Shown: positions 7,570 to 15,600, counted from the first letter of the stretch. The stretch: 64,000 nucleotides of DNA from Streptomyces sp. NBC_01016 (GCF_026341035.1 NZ_JAPEOQ010000001.1:3534001-3598000); one strand, 5' to 3'. Program-made: numbers and translations. The notes: generated by a model not told the origin, from the sequence alone.

Positions 7570-8370
7570 TCAACCACTGTGGCCAGAGCTGGCCAAGGCC
7601 ACCGACAACTCCCGCGCCACCTGCTGAAGGACCGGCACGATCTTCTCCGTCGCCGCCTCCGTCACCCGCCCCGCAGGCCCCGAAATCGAGATCGCCGCAG
7701 CGGTGGGCGAGTCCGGCACGGACACCGCGAGGCACCGCACCCCGATCTCCTGCTCGTTGTCATCGACGGCATACCCGGCCTGCCGCACGTCCTCGAGCGC
7801 GTCGAGGAAACCCTCAGGCGTGGTGAGCGTCTTCTCCGTGGCCGCCGGCATCCCGGTCCGCCCAAGAAGCGCCCGCACCTCATCCGCGGGCGTGTACGCG
7901 AGCAGCGCCTTCCCCACGCCAGTGGAGTGCGGCAGCACCCGCCGCCCGACCTCGGTGAACATCCGCATGGAGTGCTTGGACGGCACCTGGGCGACGTACA
8001 CGACCTCGTCGCCGTCGAGGAGCGCCATGTTCGCGGTCTCGCCGGTCTCCTCGACGAGGCGCGCCAGGTACGGGCGCGCCCACGTGCCGAGCAGCCGGGA
8101 CGCGGACTCGCCGAGCCGGATGAGCCGCGGGCCGAGCGCGTAACGCCGGTTGGGCTGCTGGCGTACGTAGCCGCAGGCGACCAGCGTGCGCATCAGCCGG
8201 TGGATCGTGGGCAGCGGCAGTCCGCTGCTGGCGGAGAGCTCGCTCAGGCCGACCTCGCCACCGGCGTCGGCCATCCGCTCGAGCAGATCGAAGGCGCGCT
8301 CGAGGGACTGGACGCCGCCGGTGGGTGCGGACTTGGCGGCATCAGTGGTGCTGGCGTCGGGCGTCGGCAC
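7570..8370 (-). CDS. allR: IclR-family transcriptional repressor of allantoin genes
   Basis: A 266-residue IclR-type regulator. After a variable N-terminus, residues ~20-85 form the winged HTH (VQSLERAFDLLERMADAGGEVGLSELSASSGLPLPTIHRLMRTL). The effector domain holds TGETANMALLDGDEVVYVAQ, the conserved HSTGVGKALLAY, and RQAGYAVDDNEQEIGVRCLAVSV, typical of the ligand pocket. The GTG at 8370 follows an AAAGGA site. It is divergent from allB-alc. By analogy with S. coelicolor AllR it should repress the allantoin genes and aceB, with release by an allantoin-pathway metabolite. The shared palindromes at 347 and 8485 support this. Confidence 0.9.
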   Translation of the reverse strand: MPTPDASTTDAAKSAPTGGVQSLERAFDLLERMADAGGEVGLSELSASSGLPLPTIHRLMRTLVACGYVRQQPNRRYALGPRLIRLGESASRLLGTWARPYLARLVEETGETANMALLDGDEVVYVAQVPSKHSMRMFTEVGRRVLPHSTGVGKALLAYTPADEVRALLGRTGMPAATEKTLTTPEGFLDALEDVRQAGYAVDDNEQEIGVRCLAVSVPDSPTAAAISISGPAGRVTEAATEKIVPVLQQVARELSVALASSGHSG

Positions 8371-8484
8371 AGCGCGTTCCTTTCGGGGGGTGGGCAGATT
8401 TGCAGCCTACCGGCGGGTCCCCGGCCAGTGATCCCTTGACCTGGAAGTTCGTGGGTAGCTACGTTCTGCGTGTCGGAATATTAA

Positions 8485-8499
8485 TTCCACTTTGTGGAA
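8485..8499. promoter_or_regulatory. Putative AllR operator in the allR-allB gap
   Basis: A perfect 6-bp inverted repeat with 3-bp spacer, TTCCAC-TTT-GTGGAA, sits in an unusually AT-rich patch (GGAATATTAATTCC precedes it) about 100 bp upstream of allB. The near-identical site at 347-361 lies upstream of aceB. Together they define the local consensus TTCCnC-N3-GTGGAA for the adjacent regulator. Confidence 0.75.
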
Positions 8500-8551
8500 A
8501 CGTCCAGGGTCCGGGTGGGTCTTGACGGTTCCCGAAGTCTGAGTGAGAGTC

Positions 8552-8570
8552 CTTCAACAGAACGTTGAAG
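8552..8570. promoter_or_regulatory. Inverted repeat in the allB leader
   Basis: Arms CTTCAAC (8552-8558) and GTTGAAG (8564-8570) are separated by five bases, immediately before the allB ribosome-binding site GAGGAGG (8574-8580). It could be a second protein site or an RNA hairpin that affects translation start. A related TTCAAC/GTTGAA pair with a longer spacer precedes the ROK gene at 15601. Confidence 0.45.
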
Positions 8571-8585
8571 CTTGAGGAGGCCCAG

Positions 8586-9938
8586 GTGTCGGACGCCGAA
8601 GTCCAGATCGAACTCGTGCTGCGCTCGACGCGCGTCGTCACTCCCGAAGGTACGCGCCCCGCCTCGGTCGCCGTCGCCCAGGGGAAGATCGTCGCGGTGC
8701 TCGCGCACGACGCCGAGGTCCCGGCCGGGGCCCGCCTCGAGGACTTCGGCGACGACGCGCTGCTGCCCGGCATCGTCGACACGCACGTGCACGTCAACGA
8801 CCCGGGGCGTACGGAGTGGGAGGGCTTCTGGACCGCCACCCGCGCGGCCGCGGCCGGTGGCATCACGACCCTCGTCGACATGCCGCTCAACTCCCTGCCG
8901 CCGACCACGACCGTCGACAACCTTCGTACGAAGAAGGACGTCGCCGCCTCCAAGGCGCACATCGACGTCGGCTTCTGGGGCGGCGCGCTGCCGGACAACG
9001 TCAAGGACCTGCGCCCGCTGCACGACGCCGGGGTCTTCGGCTTCAAGTGCTTCCTTTCGCCCTCCGGTGTCGACGAGTTCCCGCACCTGGACGCCGACCG
9101 GCTCACCGCCTCCATGGCCGAGATCGCCGGCTTCGGCGGCCTGCTCATCGTGCACGCCGAGGACCCGCACGAGCTGGACGTGGCGCCCCACAACTCCGGC
9201 CCCAAGTACGGCGACTACCTCGCCACCCGCCCCCGGGTCTCCGAGGACGTCGCCATCAAGGGCCTCATCGACACCGCGAAGCGGATCGGCGCCAGGATCC
9301 ACATCCTGCACCTCTCCTCCTCCGACGCGCTGCCGCTGATCGCCGCCGCGAAGGCCGAGGGCGTCGAGCTGACCGTCGAGACCTGCCCGCACTACCTCAC
9401 GCTCACCGCGGAGGAAGTCCCGGACGGGGCAAGCGAGTTCAAGTGCTGCCCGCCGATCCGCGAGGCCGCCAACCAGGACCTGCTGTGGCAGGCGCTCGCC
9501 GACGGCACCATCGACTGCATCGTCACCGACCACTCGCCGTCCACGGCCGACCTGAAGACCGACGACTTCGCGACCGCCTGGGGCGGCATCTCCGGCCTCC
9601 AGCTGAGCCTCTCGGCGATCTGGACCGCCGCCCGTAGCCGTGGCTACTCCCTTGAGGACGTGGTCCGTTGGATGTCCGAGCGCACGTCGAAGCTCGTGGG
9701 CCTCGACGACCGCAAGGGCGCCATCGCCGTCGGCCGCGACGCCGACTTCGCCGTCCTCGCGCCCGAGGACACCTTCAGCGTCGACCCGGCCGCCCTCCAG
9801 CACCGCAACCGCGTCACCGCGTACGCGGGCAAGACGCTGCACGGCGTCGTCAGGTCGACCTGGCTGCGCGGCGAACGCATCGTCGCCGACGGCGAGTTCA
9901 CCGCCCCGCAGGGGCAGCTGCTCGAAAGGAACAAGTAA
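8586..9938 (+). CDS. allB: Allantoinase
   Basis: A 450-residue amidohydrolase that opens the hydantoin ring of allantoin to give allantoate. Metal-site residues are in order: HVHVN after LLPGIVDT (residue ~60), the carbamylated Lys in [11 protein letters not shown] (~156), the His in LIVHAED (~191), the His in ILHLSSSDA (~248) and the Asp in IVTDHSPST (~321). The GTG at 8586 was chosen because GAGGAGG lies five bases upstream; a TTG at 8565 is less likely. It forms an operon with allantoicase, four bases downstream. Control by AllR is expected from the operator at 8485. Confidence 0.95.
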   Translation: MSDAEVQIELVLRSTRVVTPEGTRPASVAVAQGKIVAVLAHDAEVPAGARLEDFGDDALLPGIVDTHVHVNDPGRTEWEGFWTATRAAAAGGITTLVDMPLNSLPPTTTVDNLRTKKDVAASKAHIDVGFWGGALPDNVKDLRPLHDAGVFGFKCFLSPSGVDEFPHLDADRLTASMAEIAGFGGLLIVHAEDPHELDVAPHNSGPKYGDYLATRPRVSEDVAIKGLIDTAKRIGARIHILHLSSSDALPLIAAAKAEGVELTVETCPHYLTLTAEEVPDGASEFKCCPPIREAANQDLLWQALADGTIDCIVTDHSPSTADLKTDDFATAWGGISGLQLSLSAIWTAARSRGYSLEDVVRWMSERTSKLVGLDDRKGAIAVGRDADFAVLAPEDTFSVDPAALQHRNRVTAYAGKTLHGVVRSTWLRGERIVADGEFTAPQGQLLERNK

Positions 9939-9942
9939 CACC

Positions 9943-11076
9943 ATGTCCGCGACTTCCGGGTCCTCCGCGATACCCCACTTCACCGGCGACGCCAGCCCCT
10001 ACGGCGGCGGCGACCCGTACGCCGACTACCGCACCGCGGACTTCCCGTTCACGCAGGACGCGAACCTCGCCGCGCGCCAGCTCGGCGCCGGCGTGATCGC
10101 CGCGAACGACGAGTTCTTCGCGCAGCGCGAGAACCTGCTCGTGCCCGAGCGCGCCGAGTTCGACCCGGAGCACTTCGGCCACAAGGGCAAGATCATGGAC
10201 GGCTGGGAGACCCGTCGTCGCCGCGGCGCGTCGGCCGACCACCCGTGGCCGACGCAGGAGGACCACGACTGGGCCCTCGTCCGGCTCGGCGCGCCCGGCG
10301 TGGTCACCGGCATCGTCGTCGACACCGCCCACTTCCGCGGCAACTACCCGCAGGCCGTCTCGGTCGAGGGCACGTTCGTCGAGGGCGCGCCCACGCCAGA
10401 GGAGCTGCTCGCCGACGACGTGAAGTGGACAACGCTCGTACCCCGTACGGCAGTTGGCGGCCACGCGGCGAACGGCTTCGTCGTCGACTCCCCGCAGCGC
10501 TTCACGCACCTGCGCGTCAACCAGCACCCCGACGGCGGCATCGCCCGCCTGCGGGTCCACGGCGAGGTCCTCCCGGACCCGAAGTGGCTCGCCACGCTCG
10601 GCACGTTCGACGTCGTCGCCCTGGAGAACGGCGGGCGCGCCGAGGACGCCTCGAACCTCTTCTACTCGCCGGCCTCGAACACCATCCAGCCGGGCCGCTC
10701 CCGCAAGATGGACGACGGCTGGGAGACCCGGCGCCGCCGCGACACCGGCAACGACTGGATCCGCTACCAGCTCGTCGCCCAGTCGCAGATCCGCGCCATC
10801 GAGATCGACACGGCGTACCTGAAGGGCAACAGCGCCGGCTGGGCGTCCGTCTCCGTCAAGGACGGCGAGGGTGGCGACTGGGTCGAGGTCCTGCCCCGCA
10901 CCCGCCTCCAGCCCGACACGAACCACCGCTTCGTGCTCGACACCCCGGCGGTCGGCACGCACGCCCGCGTCGACATCTACCCGGACGGTGGCATCTCGCG
11001 ACTGCGCCTGTTCGGCTCCCTGACGGACCAGGGAGAGTCGCAACTGGCAGCCCGCCACGCGGAGTTGGGCGCGTAA
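9943..11076 (+). CDS. alc: Allantoicase
   Basis: A 377-residue enzyme that splits allantoate into ureidoglycolate and urea. The protein shows the expected internal repeat of two beta-sandwich domains. Each carries a DGWETRRRR motif (residues ~86 and ~257) followed by an IDTAH/IDTAY segment and a PDGGI(A/S)RLR strand (residues ~198 and ~345). The duplication is characteristic of the allantoicase family. It starts four bases after allB, with its GAAAGGA ribosome-binding site inside the allB 3' end. A strong hairpin terminator at 11096-11140 ends the operon. Glyoxylate formed after the next step would feed malate synthase at the left edge of the window. Confidence 0.95.
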   Translation: MSATSGSSAIPHFTGDASPYGGGDPYADYRTADFPFTQDANLAARQLGAGVIAANDEFFAQRENLLVPERAEFDPEHFGHKGKIMDGWETRRRRGASADHPWPTQEDHDWALVRLGAPGVVTGIVVDTAHFRGNYPQAVSVEGTFVEGAPTPEELLADDVKWTTLVPRTAVGGHAANGFVVDSPQRFTHLRVNQHPDGGIARLRVHGEVLPDPKWLATLGTFDVVALENGGRAEDASNLFYSPASNTIQPGRSRKMDDGWETRRRRDTGNDWIRYQLVAQSQIRAIEIDTAYLKGNSAGWASVSVKDGEGGDWVEVLPRTRLQPDTNHRFVLDTPAVGTHARVDIYPDGGISRLRLFGSLTDQGESQLAARHAELGA

Positions 11077-11095
11077 CCGCTACTCTGCTCGACTT

Positions 11096-11140
11096 GCGGG
11101 GCACACCGGCCTGACAGCACCGGTGTGCCCCGCATTTTTT
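11096..11140 (+). terminator. Rho-independent terminator after alc
   Basis: A perfect 14-bp GC-rich stem (GCGGGGCACACCGG at 11096-11109, complement at 11120-11133) with a 10-base loop is followed by A and six Ts. It lies 20 bases after the alc stop. The T-run is on the + strand, so it ends the allB-alc operon, though the hairpin could also help the convergent SDR gene. Confidence 0.9.
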
Positions 11141-11144
11141 CGCC

Positions 11145-11876
11145 TCAGGCGGCGTGTCCGCCGTCCACCGCGAACTCGGCGCCCGTCACGTACGAGGCCC
11201 CGTCGCCCGCCAGATACGCGACCGTCGACGCCACCTCGTCCGCGGTGCCGTAGCGGCCGAGCGCCGTCGCCGCGGCCTGGCCCTGCGCGTACGGCCCGTC
11301 GGCCGGGTTCATGTCGGTGTCCGTCGGGCCCGGGTGCACGATGTTCGCCGTGATGCCGCGCCCGCCCAACTCACGGGCGAGCGCCTTCGTCAGCCCGATC
11401 AGGGCCGCCTTGCTCGTGGCGTAGAGCGTGCCGCCCGGCCCCGGTACGTGCTGGGCCATGCAGGAGCCGACGGTGACGATCCGGCCGCCCTCCGGCAGCC
11501 GGGCAGCCGCGGCCTGCGAGGTGAGGAAGACGCCGCGCACGTTCACGTCGAGCGCCCGGTCGACGTCCGCGAGGGAGAAGCCGTCCAGCGGGCCGAGCGC
11601 GCCCACGCCGACGTTGTTGACCAGCACGTCGATCCGGCCGAGCCCCGTCACCGTGTGCTCGACCGCCTCCGCCGCCTCACCCGCGTCCGCCGAGTCCGCC
11701 CGCACCGCGAGCCCCCGCCGCCCCAACGCCTCGATCCGCCGCACCACTTCCTCGGCGGCCTCCTTGCCCTGTACGTAGGTGAGCGCCACGTCGAAGCCGT
11801 CGCGGGCGAGCCGCAGCGCCGTCGCCGCGCCGATTCCGCGCGAGCCGCCGGTCACCAGAGCCACCTTGCTGTTCAT
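11145..11876 (-). CDS. Short-chain dehydrogenase/reductase (classical SDR)
   Basis: A 243-residue NAD(P)-dependent oxidoreductase. The cofactor motif TGGSRGIG is at residues ~9-16, NNVG at ~86, the catalytic Ser in VTVGSCMAQH and the catalytic YATSK at ~152-156. It ends YVTGAEFAVDGGHAA, the usual C-terminus of the 3-ketoacyl reductase-like group. The Arg in the GGSRGIG loop suggests NADPH use. The ATG at 11876 follows a strong AGGAGG. It is monocistronic and convergent with alc. The substrate cannot be told. Confidence 0.88.
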   Translation of the reverse strand: MNSKVALVTGGSRGIGAATALRLARDGFDVALTYVQGKEAAEEVVRRIEALGRRGLAVRADSADAGEAAEAVEHTVTGLGRIDVLVNNVGVGALGPLDGFSLADVDRALDVNVRGVFLTSQAAAARLPEGGRIVTVGSCMAQHVPGPGGTLYATSKAALIGLTKALARELGGRGITANIVHPGPTDTDMNPADGPYAQGQAAATALGRYGTADEVASTVAYLAGDGASYVTGAEFAVDGGHAA

Positions 11877-12033
11877 GTCGCCTCCTATAGGGAGCGGATG
11901 TTGTGTCTTCAAGTACAGCGACCTACGGAGGCGAGTACTGGCGGCAAATGGACGTCGATGTCGGGACACACTGGTACCAACGGAATCTTTTCCTCCGGTT
12001 CCTTCGTTGGACCCTGGTGGCGGTGCGGCGGGC

Positions 12034-12444
12034 ATGCTGCGCCAGGCCATGGGTACCGCCATGCAGGTCGGCCGGCGCGCCCTCGCGGGTGAATCGCTCG
12101 CGTTCCAGTACTTCACGTCGCAGGGCGGCGAGGGCACGGTCGGCTTCGCCGGAGTGCTGCCGGGGGAGATGCGCGCGCTCGAACTCGACGGTACGCGCGC
12201 GTGGTTCGCCGAGAAGGACGCCTTCGTGGCCGCCGAGTCGAGCGTCGACTTCGGCATCGCCTGGCAGGGCGGCAGGACAGGACGCAGCGGCGGCGAGGGT
12301 CTGAGCCTCGCGACCCTTGAGGGCAACGGCCGGGTGATCCTCCAGTCCATGACCATCGAGGGCCTGGCCAACGCCCTGAAGAAGGCCCAGGGCGGCAACA
12401 AGGAGGGCGTGACGGGCGGCCTGTTCTCGACACGCCAGGGCTAA
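12034..12444 (+). pseudogene. AIM24-family remnant, truncated and internally deleted
   Basis: The readable part is 136 residues: MLRQAMGTAMQVGRRALAGE, then LAFQYFTSQGGEGTVGFAG, LPGEMRALELDG and AFVAAESSVDFGIAWQGGRTGRSGGEG. It then runs straight into GLSLATLEGNGRVILQSMTIEGL and the C-terminus. I recognise this as the AIM24 (TIGR00266-like) family, whose members are about 200-250 residues. The N-terminal strand region is missing. About 70 residues also appear to be lost between two GGEG motifs, which occur once at the junction where relatives have two. Deletion between direct repeats would explain this. The usual start context is absent: no ribosome-binding site precedes the ATG. It could still be a short functional gene, but decay is more likely. 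Confidence 0.65.
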
Positions 12445-12539
12445 GGCCTGTCGTTTGGATCAGGTCGGGCCCAAGGTCAGGGACCTGGCCCCCGGCATGT
12501 GACGCATGTGAACTGACGGAAAACAGACGTGAGTTGGTG

Positions 12540-12570
12540 TTGACATGCCCACCTCTACGCGCGTCACACT
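12540..12570 (+). promoter_or_regulatory. Possible promoter of the RNase gene
   Basis: A perfect TTGACA (12540-12545) lies about 35 bases upstream of the ATG at 12578. A weak CACACT (12565-12570) is the only -10-like sequence at a plausible, slightly long distance. If correct, the transcript would be leaderless or nearly so, which fits the lack of a clear ribosome-binding site. It would also rule out the ATG at 12545. Confidence 0.4.
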
Positions 12571-12577
12571 GTGGGGC

Positions 12578-13003
12578 ATGAAGACTCCCCCACGCTTCAT
12601 CAGTGCCATCGCCGTTGCCGCCGCCCTCCTCCTGGGCGGCGTGGGCGGCTCCACCGCGATCGCCGCACCGGCCGCGCAGGCCCCGGCCGTCGCCTCCCAC
12701 ACCGTCTCGGCCGCCGATGTCGGCGACATCTGCTACTCCGCGCTGCCCGCCGAGGCGCACGACACCCTGGACCTCATCGAGCAGGGCGGACCGTACCCGT
12801 ACGAGCAGGACGGGACGGTCTTCTCGAACCGGGAGGGCATCCTCCCCGGCCAGTCGTCCGGCTACTACCACGAGTACACGGTGATCACGCCGGGCTCGGA
12901 CGACCGCGGTGCCCGCCGCATCGTCACCGGAGACTCCGACAAGGAGGACTACTACACGGCGGACCACTACGCGTCCTTCGACCTGGTCGACCACGCCTGC
13001 TGA
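12578..13003 (+). CDS. Secreted guanyl-specific ribonuclease, RNase Sa-like
   Basis: A 141-residue precursor. Residues 1-33 are a signal peptide (MKTPPRFISAIAVAAALLLG, then Ala-rich cleavage region). The mature part aligns closely with Streptomyces aureofaciens RNase Sa: DICYSALPAEAHDTLDLI, GPYPYEQDGTVFSNRE, GYYHEYTVITPG, RRIVTG and EDYYTADHYASF. The catalytic Glu is in YHEYTV, the Arg in GARRIVTG and the His in TADHYASF. The two Cys (DICYS and the final residue) match the single disulphide of RNase Sa. It cleaves single-stranded RNA after guanosine outside the cell. I chose the ATG at 12578 from the signal peptide. No barstar-like inhibitor gene is adjacent. Confidence 0.93.
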   Translation: MKTPPRFISAIAVAAALLLGGVGGSTAIAAPAAQAPAVASHTVSAADVGDICYSALPAEAHDTLDLIEQGGPYPYEQDGTVFSNREGILPGQSSGYYHEYTVITPGSDDRGARRIVTGDSDKEDYYTADHYASFDLVDHAC

Positions 13004-13075
13004 GCCCTCCTCGGCTCCGTACCTGCTGAGCCCTCCCCGGCTCAGCACCTGCCGAGTCCTCCCCGGCTCCGCAGG
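12998..13075 (+). repeat. Three 26-bp tandem repeats at the RNase gene end
   Basis: Units start at 12998, 13024 and 13050, each like TGCTGAGCCCTCC followed by CGGCTC and a variable tail. The RNase stop codon TGA (13001-13003) lies in the first unit, so later units carry silent copies of the stop. The repeat ends 17 bp before the convergent small membrane gene's stop. Confidence 0.8.
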
Positions 13076-13091
13076 ACGCAGGGCGCAGGAG

Positions 13092-13310
13092 TCAGCTCTT
13101 GCGCTGGGCCTCGACGGCCGCGAACACGGCGCACGCGAACACGATCAGCGCGATGCTGCCGTACACCTCGTGGCCGTCGAGGAACCCGATCCGCTCGATC
13201 AGGCCCCAGCCCAGCCAGCCGGTGAACTCGTGCAGGATGCCGACCGCGCCCTGGAGCAGGGCGAAGCCGCCGATGACCTCGATGATCTGCAGCCACTCCT
13301 TTTTGTTCAT
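13092..13310 (-). CDS. Small membrane protein of unknown function
   Basis: A 72-residue protein, MNKKEWLQIIEVIGGFALLQ onward, with two predicted membrane helices: one at residues ~8-30 and a second, YGSIALIVFACAVFAAVEA, at ~50-68. The middle (LGWGLIERIGFLDGHEVYG) is amphipathic. The ATG at 13310 has an AAAAAGGAGT-like purine context upstream of the coding strand. It is divergent from a histidine kinase gene, and a perfect inverted repeat at 13399-13437 separates them. It may therefore belong to that two-component system's regulon. I do not recognise the family. Confidence 0.65.
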   Translation of the reverse strand: MNKKEWLQIIEVIGGFALLQGAVGILHEFTGWLGWGLIERIGFLDGHEVYGSIALIVFACAVFAAVEAQRKS

Positions 13311-13398
13311 GCACAGGACTCTCGCCCCGCGGACCCCCCACCCACATCGGCCGCGGGGCGAGCCCCGCAGGACTCCGGTAGCGGAGCGCGGGCGCCGG

Positions 13399-13437
13399 CC
13401 GCGACCAAAGTCGACGGGGGTACGACTTTGGTCGCGG
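13399..13437. promoter_or_regulatory. Perfect 15-bp inverted repeat, probable response-regulator site
   Basis: Arms CCGCGACCAAAGTCG (13399-13413) and its exact complement (13423-13437) are separated by nine bases. The repeat lies between the divergent small membrane gene and the sensor kinase gene, about 50 bp before the latter. CGACTTTGGTC-type arms fit binding by a NarL-family dimer, such as the regulator at 14823. Both roles are inferred. Confidence 0.65.
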
Positions 13438-13489
13438 AAGCGGCGCTCGGGGCGGTGCGGGGCGCCCGGGGTGCGTAGATTTGTCGACC

Positions 13490-14761
13490 ATGGAAGCAGT
13501 GCGGCAGACCGGGACCCCGCAGGCGGCGGACACGCCCGCCGAGCGATGGCGCCGACGGCTGCTGCCCTCGGCCGTCGCCGACGAGCTCGACCTGGACCCC
13601 GAGGGTCAGCCGGGCCGCAGGCGGCGCACCGCCCGTGACTGGATCGTCGACTTCAGCTGCTTCGGGATCGCGGTCTTCCTCGGCCTGATCTTCGCCGAGC
13701 AGGTCTGGGACGACCCGAACACCCCGCCCGCCGTCGCCGTGCTCGACCAGGTGCTCGGCGCCGCCGCCTGCGCCGGGATCTGGCTGCGCAGACGCTGGCC
13801 GCTGGGTCTCGCCCTGGCGATGATCCCGGTCGGCTTCCTGTCCAACACCGCGGGCGGCGCGTCCATGATCGCGGTGTTCACGCTCGCCGTGCACCGCCCG
13901 TTCCGCTTCGTCGGCTGGGTGGCGGGCGCCTCCATCGCGCTCATCCCGCTGTTCTTCTGGTTGCGGCCCGACCCCGAGTCCTCGTACCTGCTGTCGGTCT
14001 CGTTCACCGTCATCATCACGATCACGGTCGTCGGCTGGGGCATGTTCGTCCGCTCCCGGCGCCAGCTCCTGATGTCCCTGCGGGACCGGGCGCGGCGCGC
14101 CGAGACCGAGGCTCAGCTCCGCGCCGAGCAGGCGCAGCGGCTCGCCCGCGAGGACATCGCGCGCGAGATGCACGACGTGCTCGCCCACCGACTCACCCTG
14201 CTGAGCGTGCACGCGGGCGCCCTGGAGTTCCGCCCCGACGCGCCCCAGGGAGAGATCGCCCGGGCCGCGGGCGTGATCCGGGAGAGCGCGCACGAGGCAC
14301 TGCAGGACCTGCGCGAGATCATCGGCGTGTTGCGCGCGGCGGACCACGGCGACGAGTCGGGGCGGCCGCAACCCACCCTCGCCGCGCTCGGCACGTTGGT
14401 CGACGAGTCCCGCGAGGCCGGCATGAAGGTCGACCTCGACAACCGGGTCCCCGAAGCGGGGGCCGTGCCCGCCTCCACCGGACGCACCGCCTACCGCATC
14501 GCCCAGGAAGGCCTGACCAACGCCCGTAAGCACGCCCCTGGCGCCGAGGTCGCGGTCACGGTCGAGGGCAGCGCGGGGGACGGCCTCACGGTCACCGTGC
14601 GCAACCCACCACCGCCCGGCAAGGTGCCGCACGTCCCCGGCTCGGGCCAGGGCCTGATCGGCCTCACCGAACGCGCCACGCTCGCGGGCGGCCGCCTCGC
14701 CCACGGGGTCGAACCGGACGGCGGTTTCGCGGTGCGCGCGTGGCTTCCGTGGCCGGAGTGA
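13490..14761 (+). CDS. Sensor histidine kinase (HisKA_3)
   Basis: A 423-residue kinase. A basic cytoplasmic N-terminus of about 50 residues leads into four or five membrane helices (~55-190), for example WIVDFSCFGIAVFLGLIF and YLLSVSFTVIITITVVGWGM. A linker rich in Arg and Glu follows. The phospho-acceptor His is in EDIAREMHDVLAHRLTLLSV, and the HATPase has AYRIAQEGLTNARKHAPG, TVRNPPP and GLIGLTERATLAGG. The ATG at 13490 was preferred to the TTG at 13481; neither has a strong ribosome-binding site. It forms an operon with the regulator at 14823. No target gene other than the divergent small membrane gene is obvious. Confidence 0.9.
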   Translation: MEAVRQTGTPQAADTPAERWRRRLLPSAVADELDLDPEGQPGRRRRTARDWIVDFSCFGIAVFLGLIFAEQVWDDPNTPPAVAVLDQVLGAAACAGIWLRRRWPLGLALAMIPVGFLSNTAGGASMIAVFTLAVHRPFRFVGWVAGASIALIPLFFWLRPDPESSYLLSVSFTVIITITVVGWGMFVRSRRQLLMSLRDRARRAETEAQLRAEQAQRLAREDIAREMHDVLAHRLTLLSVHAGALEFRPDAPQGEIARAAGVIRESAHEALQDLREIIGVLRAADHGDESGRPQPTLAALGTLVDESREAGMKVDLDNRVPEAGAVPASTGRTAYRIAQEGLTNARKHAPGAEVAVTVEGSAGDGLTVTVRNPPPPGKVPHVPGSGQGLIGLTERATLAGGRLAHGVEPDGGFAVRAWLPWPE

Positions 14762-14822
14762 GGTCCACAGCGAAGCGACCGGTACGGACACGACCGTGAT
14801 CGTCCCTCGCTACGGTGGCCCC

Positions 14823-15491
14823 ATGACCTCGATCCGCCTGCTCATCGTCGACGACGACCCCCTCGTGCGCGCGGGGCTCACCTTCATGTTCGGTGCCGCC
14901 GAGGACATCGAGATCGTCGGCGAGGCCGCCGACGGCAGCGAGGTGGACGCGCAGGTGGCCCGGCTGCACCCGGACGTCGTCCTCATGGACCTGCGCATGC
15001 CGACCCTGGACGGCCTGTCCGCCACGGAGGCGCTGCGGGCCCGCGAGGGCGCCCCCGAGGTGATCGTCCTGACCACGTTCCACGCGGACGAGCAGGTGCT
15101 GCGGGCGCTGCGCGCGGGAGCCGCGGGGTTCGTCCTCAAGGACACCGCGCCGGGCGAGATCGTCGAGTCGGTGCGCCGGGTGGCGGCCGGCACCCCGGTC
15201 CTCTCGCCGACCGTGACCCGGCAGCTCATCTCCAAGGTCTCGGGCGACGACCCCGCCCTGGACCGGCGGGCACGCGCGCGTACGCGCATGGCCGAACTGG
15301 CCGAGCGCGAGCGGGAGGTGGCCGTCGAGGTGGGCCGCGGCCGGTCCAACGCGGAGATCGCCGCGACGCTCTACATGAGCGTCCCCACGGTCAAGGCCCA
15401 CGTCTCCCGCATCATGGCCCGGCTCGACCTCAACAACCGCGTACAGATCGCGCTGCTCGCCCACGACGCGGGGCTGCTGGACGACGCCTGA
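14823..15491 (+). CDS. NarL-family response regulator
   Basis: A 222-residue regulator. The receiver domain has LLIVDDDPLV, the phospho-acceptor Asp in DVVLMDLRMP, VLTTFHADEQ and FVLKDTAPGE. The C-terminal HTH reads LAEREREVAVEVGRGRSNAEIA followed by YMSVPTVKAHVSRIMARLDL. It lies 61 bp after its kinase gene. The ATG at 14823 is used; an in-frame GTG at 14796 would add nine residues. The perfect inverted repeat upstream of the kinase is the best candidate binding site. Confidence 0.9.
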   Translation: MTSIRLLIVDDDPLVRAGLTFMFGAAEDIEIVGEAADGSEVDAQVARLHPDVVLMDLRMPTLDGLSATEALRAREGAPEVIVLTTFHADEQVLRALRAGAAGFVLKDTAPGEIVESVRRVAAGTPVLSPTVTRQLISKVSGDDPALDRRARARTRMAELAEREREVAVEVGRGRSNAEIAATLYMSVPTVKAHVSRIMARLDLNNRVQIALLAHDAGLLDDA

Positions 15492-15563
15492 CCCGGTGCG
15501 GGCTTCGGCTCGGCCTTCGGCACGGCCTGAGGAGTGTCGGTCCCGCAGGGTAAATTCACATCG

Positions 15564-15585
15564 TTCAACGATGCGAGCGGTTGAA
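15564..15585. promoter_or_regulatory. Inverted repeat upstream of the ROK repressor
   Basis: TTCAAC (15564-15569) and GTTGAA (15580-15585) are separated by 10 bases, 15 bp before the ROK start. The position suggests autoregulation. The arms are short, so the case is moderate. Confidence 0.45.
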
Positions 15586-15600
15586 GTTGAAGGGGTGGGG

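Noticed and set aside
11912..11939. AGTAC/GTACT pair upstream of the SDR gene as an operator
   Set aside because: Arms are only five bases with an 18-base spacer, too weak to list.
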